Shown here piece by piece: positions 1 through 10,224 of a stretch of 64,000 nucleotides of DNA. The translations under genes were made by a program, and so were the position numbers. Location: positions 12,079,866-12,143,865 of the forward strand of contig CM119265.1 of assembly GCA_051294375.1 (NCBI GenBank), written 5' to 3'. Numbering within the stretch: position 1 is the stretch's first letter; each line of letters begins with the position of its first letter. The notes beneath the pieces are model-generated. The model worked only from the letters and a program-made list of their open reading frames with translations. It made no database searches and was not told the origin of the DNA. Source of the stretch: Paraspadella gotoi. Its lineage: Eukaryota > Chaetognatha.

Positions 1-1130
1 GAATACCAGAAGAGGACTACTCCTGCCCCATGCAACGATCGAAAGAAGCCAAAAGCTTCCACCTCATAGTCCTCCATTATAGAAATCTGCCAGAGGACTT
101 GATGTTGATTTGCCCATCCCAAGCCACCAGGCTGGGCATAATATTGTCCATCGAACCTGAAGTACGCCAGTTCCATGATGTCATCCAATTTGGATTGGCG
201 TACGCTCGTGCAACTTCCGGTCTTCCCTCAAGCGGCGTCTGCTTGAGGCTAAAGCCAATTCTTGGGAATATTTGCTAAACATACTTGTTAAGTCAGCGAC
301 GAGACCAAGAGATGACTATCTGGCACTTTGATATCTGCTGCAACTTTTCCGTCAGATCGAGAGAATTTCTGAGGGGTGTTGATTACCAACCAAAGGAGTG
401 AGTATGGCGACCCAATTCCTTCGTCATTCCATTAAAAATGGAATTGCGGGCTGAAACGATGGGCGTAATGGTAGATCGGCTTATTACCCCGGCTGACCGA
501 AGAACAAAGGAGGCTGCGCTTGAGTCAGGATTGACTCTGTGAAATACTGACGGGGGACAGTATTCACTATTTTTTTCTCACGGGTCTGGATCTTAGCCCT
601 GTAGGCGAGGTGGGATCCTTTGGCAGAGAGATGTAGGTGTTTCTGCTCTGCCACATTTTTTTCAACCTTGTCTTTGTAGTCATGGGCGTCCATGACTACC
701 GGCAGCCTCTTCCCTTGTCCGCGGGGTGAACCATGATTGCCTGATTACAGCTTGAGTGTAGGCGATGGCCTTGCGCTTCACTCTTTCCGACATTTGCGGG
801 CGGAGCTCTGTTGGCATTAAGCATCCGCGCCGCGCCGCCGCCCCGAAGGGTAGCCGCCGCTTCGGGTTTTTGATCCAGGAGTCTCGCTCCTGTCTCAATT
901 CCGACAATGAGGTCAATTGCAGGTAAATTAACAGGGGTTGAACAAAAGATAAGCCCTTACGCAAAACAGAGTCTTCATCATTACTAAGCTGTACGATGAG
1001 GCGTTGACGAGCCATCTGTCTTGTGCCGTGTGGATCTCTGTCTTCCGTTAGCTGAGTGAAGATTCGTTCCTTTGACGATTGCGTCTCTCCTTGACGACGT
1101 GTCTGTGGCGAGACGGTCGAAGGGGCTCAT
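1..1130 (-). pseudogene. Penelope-like element (PLE) reverse transcriptase, degenerate and cut by the window edge
   Basis: Read on the minus strand from an ATG at 1130, the three frames together give an ordered series of PLE reverse-transcriptase motifs. They are an N-terminal LSND..SVLRKGLSFVQP (about 990-920), an HPADKG block followed in another frame by VVMDAHDYKDK (about 750-650), an RP..VSARNS block near 450-420, and a FDGQYYAQ..G.GMG..SSPLADFYN block near 170-60. That last block corresponds to the YEQ..G.AMGSPLSP region of PLE polymerases. PLEs are retroelements that copy RNA into DNA by target priming. Several frameshifts and stops, for example in the short frames 680-1015 and 484-693, show that it is dead. 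The C-terminal part, where a GIY-YIG endonuclease would be expected, lies beyond base 1. The family call rests on motif order recognised by eye; a different non-LTR type is less likely because the PADKG...VVMD and GLxF motifs fit PLEs best. Confidence 0.72.
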
Positions 1131-1660
1131 TTTGAGCTCTATCTTAATTCTTAATTTTTCACTTTAACATTCACTTATCTATCCCTCACAAAATGTATCA
1201 TTTCACATTTAAAAAACTTTCTTTCCTTTCATTACTATCTATTTATTAATAGAAATAATTAAATTCACCATTAGTTTAAATTTATTCTTTGTTGTACATT
1301 ACATAATGGTATTTTGTCTCTCCCTGTTTTCTCCTCTCTCTCTCTCCTTCTCTCTCTCCTCTCTCTCTTTCACCAATTGACCATTTCACTTCTTTTCAAA
1401 CATATCTGTCCTCAACTCAAACTGTACTCATTCTTTAACAACTATCTCTGTGTTGGAAACTTTTGGCCCTCTCTCTCTCTCTCTTCTTTCTCTCACTCTC
1501 TCACTCTCTCTCTCCCTTCTTTTACACAAATTTGTTAATGCATCATTACCGCTGATGAAGACTCGAAATGAAGAGTCGAAACATGTCCGTATACTAATAA
1601 AAAATCGTTGACGAAAACATTTCCAAACTTTGTTAAATCTCTAATACTCAACGAAGCCGA
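1131..1660 (-). repeat. Flank of the PLE: pLTR-like repeat copy A with (CT)n tracts and a hammerhead-like motif
   Basis: This block directly precedes the PLE start codon on the minus strand (GAGCTCAAA-ATGAGCCCC) and matches the arms of the palindrome at 10061-11141 along most of its length. Shared segments include the GAGCTC junction, the AATTCTTAATTTTT stretch, two (CT)n runs (about 1320-1370 and 1470-1520), the TGTTGGAAAC segment and the terminal hammerhead-like motif at 1548-1591. Being next to the PLE ORF suggests it is the long terminal repeat (pLTR) of that element; this is inference. Confidence 0.6.
1548..1591 (+). ncRNA. Hammerhead-ribozyme-like motif, copy A
   Basis: The core is CTGATGA (1552-1558), one extra A, a 5-bp helix II (GACTC/GAGTC), then CGAAACATGT with C at 1587 in the cleavage (H17) position. 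These are the invariant hammerhead positions C3-A9, G12-A14, A15.1, U16.1 and H17. Helix I is weak here: only the first two pairs form. The hexamer ACATGT is self-complementary, so helix III could form between two copies. The extra A between A9 and helix II is not in the textbook consensus, so activity is uncertain. Confidence 0.55.
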
Positions 1661-2342
1661 AAGGATTAACACAATGAAAACTATTTATAATCATCATTTT
1701 TCGATAATTTTATTACTTTTTCTTATATTTTGGACCAAAAAAAACATCTAACAATTTTGAAGAGTATGTAGTTATATTTTTTATTTAACTTTTTATGCTC
1801 TATCAAAACCAATAAAAAAAATTAAGATTGATTAAAAAATTTTTTTATCATTATATAGTAATATTATAATTTTAATAGCAACAATAAAAGCATTAAAATT
1901 GAACTTTTTTTTAAAAAATCTTTTTTTACCTAAAAGTAGACTTCAAGACTAAAGTTTTGAACCCCCGCCCCTATTGAATTTAATTTTATAGTAGATTTCT
2001 AATATAATAAGCTAAAATTTAAAATTGCAAATTATTAATTTTTATGATCTGATTAGGATTCTTTGCAAAAAGTTGATATAAGAAAGTATAATTCTTTTTT
2101 AAAAATGTTTTCATTAAGTTGGTTAAAAATGTAAAAAACTATATTTAAAAAAAAAAAAAAAAGAAACGAGATTAATGTCAAAATTTCAAAATATTTTTTT
2201 TTAAATTCTGAGAACAGATTCAGATTCCTCGTTAAAAGTTACTAAAAGAAATATAAAATCTTTTTCAAAATTATGTCATTAAATAGGTTAAAATTTATAA
2301 AAAACTGTATTTTTTAAGCTTGGAAATTGAAAATCTGGCATC
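1661..2342. other. AT-rich intergenic sequence, no gene seen
   Basis: No credible coding region. The segment 2041-2140 is an AT-rich dispersed repeat (a phrase like AAAAGTTGATATAAGAAAGT) with relatives near 19440-19700 and 57560-57660. Confidence 0.6.
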
Positions 2343-2796
2343 NNNNNNNNNNNNNNNNNNNNNNNNNNNNNNNNNNNNNNNNNNNNNNNNNNNNNNNNNN
2401 NNNNNNNNNNNNNNNNNNNNNNNNNNNNNNNNNNNNNNNNNNNNNNNNNNNNNNNNNNNNNNNNNNNNNNNNNNNNNNNNNNNNNNNNNNNNNNNNNNNN
2501 NNNNNNNNNNNNNNNNNNNNNNNNNNNNNNNNNNNNNNNNNNNNNNNNNNNNNNNNNNNNNNNNNNNNNNNNNNNNNNNNNNNNNNNNNNNNNNNNNNNN
2601 NNNNNNNNNNNNNNNNNNNNNNNNNNNNNNNNNNNNNNNNNNNNNNNNNNNNNNNNNNNNNNNNNNNNNNNNNNNNNNNNNNNNNNNNNNNNNNNNNNNN
2701 NNNNNNNNNNNNNNNNNNNNNNNNNNNNNNNNNNNNNNNNNNNNNNNNNNNNNNNNNNNNNNNNNNNNNNNNNNNNNNNNNNNNNNNNNNNNNNNN
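2343..2796. other. Assembly gap (454 N)
   Basis: Run of N. Apparent open frames across it have no meaning. Confidence 0.99.
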
Positions 2797-4167
2797 TCAA
2801 ATAATTTTTTTGTTCTTGAGTGCTCCACTCTATTATATAAGGGTAGTATACTATATACAAAATAAGCTGACTGGGCTATTATATTTGTAAAAATAAAAAA
2901 ATAATTATAGATTAGTATTCATTAATATGATAGCTTTCAAGATATAACTGCCAAATTTTTATTCTAAACTTTCACTTCACCCTATTAAGTATACAATAAT
3001 TTAATATTTAAAAAAATAATATTTAAATATTAAAAAAATAAATTAAAAAATATAATAATATTATTTACAAAGTAACAGAGTTTTTATTTATGATTACCAT
3101 GGTCATTTAATAATTCGGAGAGAGTGAGAGATATCAAGGTTAAAATTGCCTATCTCTCAAAGTTATTATCCAAATATTTATTAAAACTATTAAAACTGGT
3201 TGATGAATAGATCTACCAAAAATCAATAACCACACTAGATCTCTCTTAACGACTTCTTCTGTTTGGTTTTTCTTTATCTGCTCTATAAATTGGAACCATA
3301 AAAACAAAAAAAAGTTGACCGGAATAAAACTCACAAGAGCGATTAAATGATAGAGTACAATCCCCTTTTTTGCGGTGTTTGAACATAATAATTTATAGTC
3401 ACTTTAAAGATAAAATCGATTTTAATCATATATTTTAAATAATTTTAAGATAAATTTTTGATTAGTATCATAATTACTATTAATATTTATTTAATAATTT
3501 TTATTTTTTTTAAATAATAATAATATTATTATATTGACTAAATTAAATTGAATTTGTTTATTAACTTATTTAATAGTAATTTTTTTAATTTGGGCTTACC
3601 CTTTACCCTATTTTATATTAAACATGGCCATTCAGCCTGTTCTACTTAAATTTTAACCTTTATAATACTTAGTAATAAATGTTAATAAGTAATAAATATG
3701 AGATATGTATAACAAAATAAATTTTTAATTTTTTATAAAAAATATTTTTTAAATTAATTCTTAAAAATTAAAAATATTAATTATATAATAAATAAATCTA
3801 AATTCAGGTAAAAAAGAACCTATAACCTTGAATTATATTAGTATATGAATTTATTTAATCTTAACAGGTCTTTCACTGTTTTAGTCGCTTTCTCTCTTTT
3901 TTTGTGGGAAACTCTTTTGTGCAAATTGTTCAAATTAAATTCTTACCTAAAAGGTTAAACAGGATCTAAAGATAATATTGTCTAAAAATACATGAGATGA
4001 TTCTCATTTCATTATTAATTTATTTATTCAAAACATTTATTCATGATTTGTTATTACTTATTTGATATTTATATCTTTTTAAAATATTTCCCTTATATTA
4101 AAAGCAGCAATGTATATTATTGGGAGATATAAAAAAATAAAGTAATGACTAAATATTTAGCCTGGTT

Positions 4168-4582
4168 CAAAGCTTAGGACCTATTCCATTTCTGCTGAGG
4201 GGCACAAAAGATATGGTTCATAATCTTTAGCACACTTAGCGTCTTATCCACACTGGTAAACTCATCTTGTCGAGTGTATTCGACCTTATTCGACCTTATT
4301 CCAGGCTCCGAGACTTGCTGAAGATTACTCCCTTCTCTCTACTGAAAACAGTATAGGGTGGGTTACAATCTGGGGGGCATTTAGTCGGGTATTGCGTATG
4401 TTCACCCCTTCAGTCTAGAACCAGTAGCTAATTTAGTAATACCATCAGGTCATAGCCATTTGGGGTCCTGGAAAACCCTCAAGCTAGGTTCCAAGCTCGG
4501 GAACCATTCAATTAAACCATTCCATTGCTGCTGAAGGGGCACAAAAGATGCAGATAGTAGTCTTCAGCCCACTTTGCGCTTC
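4168..4582. repeat. Pair of about 75-bp direct repeats flanking 250 bp
   Basis: A segment with the phrase GGGGCACAAAAGAT and a trailing CACTTAGCGTCTTATC at about 4168-4250 recurs as GGGGCACAAAAGAT...CACTTTGCGCTTCATC at about 4500-4582. The arrangement resembles the identical-repeat pair at 7759-8163 and could be the ends of a short element. No coding sequence lies between. Confidence 0.5.
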
Positions 4583-4701
4583 ATCAATATATCTTTCTCT
4601 CACTAAATATTTAAAAGTTTTTTGTCATAATCTTATTTTTCTGTACCTCCCAATAATATTCTATTTATTGTGTGAAATCCTTTCTTTCGTTGTGTTTTGT
4701 A

Positions 4702-5252
4702 ATGAGAAAGTTTGAAATAGTTTTACAATGATTTATTTTAAACAGTGGACATGTTTCGACTTTGATTCAAGTCTTCATCAGCACTTGTGAATGGACAGAC
4801 AATTTCAAATTACAGGAAGTGTGAGAGAGAGAGAGAAGAGAGAGGGAAAGGTTACCAATAAAGATTTTGACAGTGGTTAAAGTTGAGGACAGGGTAAGTT
4901 TAGACCAGAGAGAAAGAGAGAGCGACAGATATTGAAAAGAGTATGAGAGAGAGAGAGTGAGAAAGAGAGAGACAAAAACGGTGAATCTAGTTATATCATA
5001 CCAAGTTTCTTTTCAATATCTGTCTCTCTCTCTCTCTCTGGTCTAAACTTACCCTGTCTTTAACTTTAACCACTGTCAAAATCTTTGTTGGTAACCTTTC
5101 CCTCTCTTTTCTCTCTCTCTATCTCTCTCTCTCTCTCACATTTCCTGTAATTTGAAATTGTCTGTCAATTGACAAGTGCTGATGAAGACCTGAATCAAAG
5201 TCCACTGTTAAAAATAAATTGTTATAAAATTATTTTAAACTCTTTCTCATAT
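4702..5252. repeat. Palindrome of hammerhead-bearing repeats (copies B and B')
   Basis: The left half, starting near 4702, is the reverse complement of the right half ending near 5252, with a short unpaired middle around 4980-5010. Each arm has a hammerhead-like motif at its outer side (4744-4785 minus strand; 5175-5206 plus strand), a (GA)n/(CT)n tract, and a shared ACCACTGTCAAAATCTTTG-like segment. The right copy of the motif has lost about 10 bases of its catalytic core. Confidence 0.75.
4744..4785 (-). ncRNA. Hammerhead-ribozyme-like motif, copy B
   Basis: On the minus strand: helix I strand AGTG (4785-4782), core CTGATGA (4781-4775), one extra A, helix II GACTT/AAGTC, CGAAACATGT (ACATGT at 4754-4749), C17 at 4748, then CACT (4747-4744), which closes a 4-bp helix I. 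This is the best-formed copy. The inverted partner at 5175-5206 keeps AGTG-CTGATGA and CACT but lacks GAAACATGTC. Confidence 0.62.
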
Positions 5253-5796
5253 TCTATTTATATATAGCTTTATATTTATTACTTATTAACCTTTATTTCA
5301 AAGTATTAAAAAGGTTTATTTAATAAAACTTCAAAGTTAAGAAAAGTAAACTTACTCGCCATGTTTAATATGAGATAGGGTAATGGTTTTAGCCAAATAA
5401 CAATAAATTTTTTTACCAATAAATAGGTAAATAAGTTTAATTAAATGTAATCAGTATAATAATAAAATTATTATTAATAATATTAATAATAATGATAAAA
5501 TAAATATTAATAATAATTATAATTATGATACTATTTAAAAATTTGTACTAAAATTATCAAAAATATTAGTTCAAATCGATTTTATCTTAAAAGTTCCTAT
5601 AAATTCTTAGGTTCAAACACCGCCAAAAAGGCAATAGTACTCTATCATTTGATCGCTCTTGTGAGTTTTATTCCGGCCAATTTTTTTTTGTTTTTAAGGT
5701 TCCAAAGTATAGAGCAGACAAAGAAAAACCAAATAGAAGAAGTCGTTAAGAGAGATCTAGTGTGGTTATTGATTTTTGGTTGATCTATTGATGAAG

Positions 5797-7547
5797 GTTC
5801 AAAAAACAAGAACGACATATCCGAATTATTAAATGATTGTGGTTATCACAAATAAAAACTGTTATTTTCTAAATATCTATCAAAGGCAATAAAAAAAAAG
5901 GCGATCCCGGAGTTGAATTCGCTCTGGAGGCTGATAGGAAAACGAAAAGAAAGAAGAGGAAAAAATAAAGTTTGTTTCTTTACGGAAAAGAAAATTTAAG
6001 ACCGTAATAACAATGATATTAAAAACGTTTTTAAGCTTCACGAGCTAAGGATTTTTTAATTCTTAAAAAAATTTAATTATAAATATTTTTTTTCATTGCC
6101 TTTGATAGCTATTTTAGAACAAATTCCGAAACTCGATCCAAACCTTTTTTCGTATATTTTTATATTTTTTGGATAGAGATGACTGAATAATGTAAATCTT
6201 AAGTTACATCTAAATTGGCCAATGGGTTTAGAAGAAATCGACCAAAACAACCAAAATTCCTCCTCCTTTTTTTCAACATTTTCGCCTTTTAAGATTTTCG
6301 CCGATTCTGACTTCCTTTACAAACTTATAATTCCGCTAGTTAATTTTTTTTCCCTTTCATGAGCGAAAGGAATCCACAACTTTCTAATATTTTATAATTT
6401 CTAGGTAAAAAAGTGTAATGTCTTGTGAACCCTGTGAAAGTTGAGTAATTAAAAAATTTGCCCATTTTATTATTAAAAAATGGAAATTAAAAGTGAAGAA
6501 GTTGAACATCTTCTGGCTCCTTTCAGTAAACACCCTGTTCTCTAAAATAGGATAATGTTTACTTTTTGCTGGTGGAAAAGAAAGATAAATACTTAGACTG
6601 TGATGGGGTGAATAATATTTTGTAGAATTTTGTAAGCAATGCTTGTAAAATCAGACAAGCAAATATTTAAGTGACAAACAATTTACATTTTCTTTATCCA
6701 AAAAACTTTAAAGTTTTACTAGAGTACAATTTAGCTTTTTTTCTTTCAGAATCATTAAAAGAATTTAATTTTTATTTATTCTTATGGGGTGTCATTAGTT
6801 TTAAAATTCATTATAATTTTGACTTAGTTTGACACTCACCCTGTAAAGAGATTTCAGCAAAAATAATGATAAAATTATATCTTGAATGTGCCCTATGATT
6901 ATGGCTTCATTTTTGGTACTATTGCCAACCATTTATCTTTGTTCCTTCAAAAGATATTAGGAAAAATAAGTTTTTTCTCTTAACTTCCTTTTAATTTCTT
7001 TTTAAATAAAAATTTCGCGATAAAAACTGGACCAATTCACTTTACCATGTTGGTTTAATATGAAAAAATTGGTCAATAATAAAAAGAAAAATAGAACGAG
7101 CTCTAGGGACAAGGCTTTTGAATCTCATAATTCAAAGGACCATTTATAATGCTAACATACCCTAATCCCGTTTGTAATTTTAAAAAAGTGAAATTTCCCT
7201 TTCATTCTTATAGTAAAAATGAGTTTTTGAAAATCCTCCGGATATGAGTAGTTCATTTCCCCTGGCTTGTTTGATAGTAAAATCTTTATCAAAAGCCACA
7301 AGAAGAAAGGAACGAGCTCTTGAGATGCAAAGCTGTCGGAATCGGGTGTTTTTACAACTTTTCTAGGAATTTCTTGCAGGCTTGTTTGTAAAGTTGGGCA
7401 GTCAGATTCGAACGGAAATCTCTATTAGAAAATGTTGAATTTTTTTTAGCAAGATTTTCGCCTAGATATTTATAAAATAAGTTTTTATTTGTGATAACCA
7501 CGTTCATTTAATAATTCGGATATGTTTTGGTTTTTTTTTTTTGAACC
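5797..7547. repeat. Inserted element with about 80-bp terminal inverted repeats
   Basis: The left end (5797-5877) and right end (7468-7547) are reverse complements, with a shared CCGAATTATTAAATGA core and a GGTTCAAAAAA / TTTTTTGAACC boundary. It splits the right arm of the larger foldback, so it arrived later. Its terminal sequence resembles part of the outer foldback's own arm (around 3085-3120), so both may belong to one family. I see no gene in the interior. A 24-bp stretch at 5898-5921 recurs inverted in the EFL1 intron at 8199-8222. Confidence 0.6.
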
Positions 7548-7758
7548 TTCCAGTTTTAATAGTTTTAATAAATATTTGGATACTAACTTTGAAAGATAGA
7601 GAGAGAGGCAATTTTAACTGTGATATCTCTCATTCTCTCCGAATTATTAAATGACCATTGTAATCATAAACAAAAACTCTGTTACCTTGTAAATATTATT
7701 ATTATATTTTTTATAAATTTATTAATATTTAAATATTATTTTTTAAAATGTTAAATTA

Positions 7759-8163
7759 TTATGAAATTGGTACAACCAATATAAAAATTATCCATTCATT
7801 TAATAAATAAGCTATCTTGCCCCTGACTTTGGACAGGCTTTGGTGGTTTAAGGCCTCCATCACTTTTACAAGATAATGACATAGCAGGTCCCTGCAAGCT
7901 TTCAATCAAGACTCTCACAGTCTCGTTTATTCATTCCCAAAGTACCTGGCTTCGCTATCAATGAAGTGGAAAATATTTCAAAGAATGTTTCAATTGTATG
8001 AAAAGACCACTCCCTTAGGTATTAGATCGGGGAATACTTATTGTACTCCGCACTAGCATCAAAATACAAGGAGCTGAATTTTATGAAATTGGTACAACCA
8101 ATATAAAAATTATCCATTCATTTAATAAATAAGCTATCTTGCCCCTGACTTTGGACAGGCTTT
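7759..8163. repeat. Two identical 83-bp direct repeats flanking about 240 bp
   Basis: Bases 7759-7841 and 8081-8163 look identical (start TTATGAAATTGGTACAACC, end GGACAGGCTTT). Related diverged copies are at about 58206-58285 and 52712-52800. The arrangement looks like a short element with terminal direct repeats or a recent duplication. It lies just beyond the recognised EFL1 exon, within its probable first intron. Confidence 0.7.
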
Positions 8164-8234
8164 GTATTATATACTTTTTATTATATACTTTTTATTAGCG
8201 AATTCAACTCCGGGATCGCCCATATTTTTGTCAC

Positions 8235-8678
8235 CTGCTTCAACACGACGTACGTCTGTGGGCACACTCCTTCCACAACGTCCACGACGACAACTGCGCC
8301 GTCACAGAGTCGCACGGCCGTCGAGACTTCGGAGGAGAAGTCCACGTGACCCGGAGTGTCAATCAGATTGACGAGGTAATCGAGGGAGGGTTGTTGATCT
8401 TCGAGATTGTTTATTAACGGTGTGGAGGACGCGGGCATCGAGTAAAGGAGAGAGATACAGCTCGATTTCATAGTGATTCCTCGTAGCTGCTCGTCGGGTC
8501 GCGAGTCCAAGTATCGCAACTTCCCGGCCATCCTGGACGAAATGATTCCGTTGGAGGCGACGAGGGAGTCGGCCAGTGTCGTTTTTCCGTGATCCACATG
8601 AGCGACAATGCAAATATTTCGAGTTTGGGAGGGAGACGCGTGGAGGCGCGAAACGGTGGCGGAGGATAGCGCAGGCAT
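8235..8678 (-). CDS. EFL1: EFL1 (elongation factor-like GTPase 1), first coding exon
   Basis: 148 codons from an ATG at 8678 to a splice donor (CAG|GTGACA) at 8235/8234. EFL1/Ria1 is the cytoplasmic GTPase that, with SBDS, evicts the anti-association factor eIF6 from new 60S ribosomal subunits. Visible GTPase motifs are the P-loop AHVDHGKT (about residues 26-33), the EFL1-style switch I RGITMKSS (about 66-73), and the G3 box [16 protein letters not shown] (about 109-124). The phrase [18 protein letters not shown] between them is typical of EFL1 rather than EF-2. The next expected segment (KxxRPVLVINKID) is absent, because the frame runs 17 codons into an intron and stops at 8181. Downstream exons, expected at lower coordinates, were not found; repeats and a gap lie there. 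The start follows an upstream AT-rich stretch with no other in-frame candidate. Identity is firm; gene completeness is unknown. Confidence 0.92.
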
Positions 8679-8948
8679 AGTGCAAAAGCAAATGTAGGGT
8701 ATTTAGAATTAAAAGTCACGAATTTTTTACTGGAAAGGAAACAAATGGACAAAAATAATTAACAATTGTGAATAATGAATGTTGCGAGGAACAAAGACAA
8801 ATTCGAATAGAGTATCAAGGTTGATTTTTATTTAATGTTTAAAATATTTTGAAATTTTGAATTATAATTTTAAATTTTTTTTAAATTTAATTTTTATATT
8901 TAATATTTATTTATTATTGGAAAGACACAGTTAAACTTGTTTATCAAA

Positions 8949-9420
8949 TTAATTGGGAGGGCCGTCGTCCCGATTCATGAGCAGATTGGCGTTTCCCCTT
9001 TGAAGCGCTATGGATAGCCGTTGAAAGAAATGTTTGCACTCCAAGGCATTTATTTTTCCCCGAAGGCTTTAAGAAAGGGGAGAGCTTCCTTGTCCCACCC
9101 ACCAAATGTCTCAACAATTAGTGGTTGGAAAAAGATCCCCTGCGCTTGACAGGGAGCAAAGTGGCTGCGCATTTTGGAAGTTTTGCGAATTTCGATTGCG
9201 GCTGCGGCAGTGTTGGCGGCCTGAAAAACTATGGCCTCTTGAACTGGAGAGACGACGGAAACGTCGAAGGGCATTTTTCGACCATCAATCCAGTTAGGGA
9301 TGTAGATGTCTGCGGGGCGAGATTAGGATCCTGGAACGAGGCCCGGCGCTTCTTTTTTAGGGTCAAGAATGGTGCAATGAGGATTTTAAAGGCATCTTCA
9401 GAGTCGAATTCAAGGCGTAA
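8949..9420 (-). pseudogene. C-terminal end of a non-LTR retrotransposon reverse transcriptase protein, degenerate
   Basis: On the minus strand a series of fragments matches the conserved tail of many animal LINE-type proteins: RPADIYIPNW, then FDVSVVSPVQ, a run of alanines with a charged EIRK, then PLIVETFGGWDKEA, and after a frameshift HFFQRLSIALQRGNANL ending at a TAA at 8949. The equivalent in intact elements is RPADV.IP.W...DVTV.SPLQ, PLVVETLGGW..EA and LFQRLSI.L.RGNA. At least two frameshifts (near 9320 and near 9040) show it is dead. Only the tail is present, as expected of a 5'-truncated insertion. It lies upstream of EFL1. Confidence 0.72.
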
Positions 9421-10060
9421 ATCTCCGCGTGGAGATCAGCTAAATGGGCAAAAACAGAATATATATAAAGACTTTTTCACTAAGAAAATGCGGGAAGCGT
9501 GGCGGAGCCTTCCAAACAAACGATTCCTGTATAGAAGCCAACGAAAAACCGAGTAATAATAGTAAAAAGCGGACAAAAGAGCAGAAAATCCATGACCGGG
9601 CGTCGAGCCAGTTGTTTCGAAATTCTGTTGACAAATTTCGCGAATTTTCTTCGTCGAATCAGAATTCGATGTCGACGAATCTCGATTCTCATTGGTCGGT
9701 GAAAATCGATAGATGTCAGGAAAAGTGAAACAAAAGGTGGAACAAAGTTGGTGGGAAAAGAAAACAAAAGAAGTTTAATCGTGGATAAAATGGATAAAAT
9801 CGTTGAGATGCCTATAAGAAATATTCATTAGACCTTGCCAATTGCCATATATGAAAAGTTTTGAAATCAAAAAACGAGTATTGTGTAAAAGGTGCCCATA
9901 GCCATACATCATATGAATTTTTTGAACATTTTTTTTTTAAATTTACAGTAAATGCTGCCAACTTTGAAAAAAAAATTTAAAAATGGTAAAAATTGGACTT
10001 TTTGCTAAATATCTTAGTGGTAATAACCTTTCTTTTTCGTTGTTGTATGTATTTTGGGCA
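9421..10060. other. Intergenic sequence with no recognised gene
   Basis: Short overlapping frames occur in 9440-9770 on both strands, but none resembles a known family and none has plausible splice sites. The rest is AT-rich. Confidence 0.5.
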
Positions 10061-10101
10061 AAATGATTTTTGTTTCACAACGAATTTTATTTTATCATAG
10101 A

Positions 10102-10144
10102 AACGTACATGTTTCGGCTTTGGATGCAAGCCTTCTTCAGCGTC
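10102..10144 (-). ncRNA. Hammerhead-ribozyme-like motif, copy C (left arm)
   Basis: Minus strand: helix I GACG (10144-10141), core CTGAAGA (10140-10134; position 7 of the hammerhead core is free), extra A, helix II GGCTT/AAGCC, CGAAACATGT, A17 at 10106, then CGTT (10105-10102). The latter pairs with GACG using one G-U wobble. Helix II and helix I both differ from copy B by paired changes. Confidence 0.58.
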
Positions 10145-10184
10145 AATGATTTGTGAAAATTTGTACAGTTTTTTGTGTGAAAGA

Positions 10185-10224
<40 letters not shown>

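Larger units (their letters stand above)
2988..7757. repeat. Nested foldback element with inverted-repeat arms of about 700 bp
   Basis: The left arm (about 2988-3690) is the reverse complement of a right arm now in two pieces: about 5265-5796 pairs with 3200-3690, and about 7548-7757 pairs with 2988-3213. The interruption at 5797-7547 is a second element. The core between the arms (about 3690-5265) holds a pair of direct repeats and a smaller palindrome. No transposase frame is visible. Pairing was found by reading, so arm ends are accurate to roughly 20 bases. Confidence 0.7.

Noticed and set aside
2288-2890. Four long open frames across 2288-2890
   Set aside because: They exist only because they run through 454 N.
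8162-8752. Alternative frames overlapping the EFL1 exon
   Set aside because: Only the 8235-8678 minus frame gives GTPase motifs; the others are shadows.
9125-9556. 143-codon plus-strand frame
   Set aside because: Its first half is antisense to the recognisable non-LTR retrotransposon tail on the minus strand, and the rest has no family resemblance.
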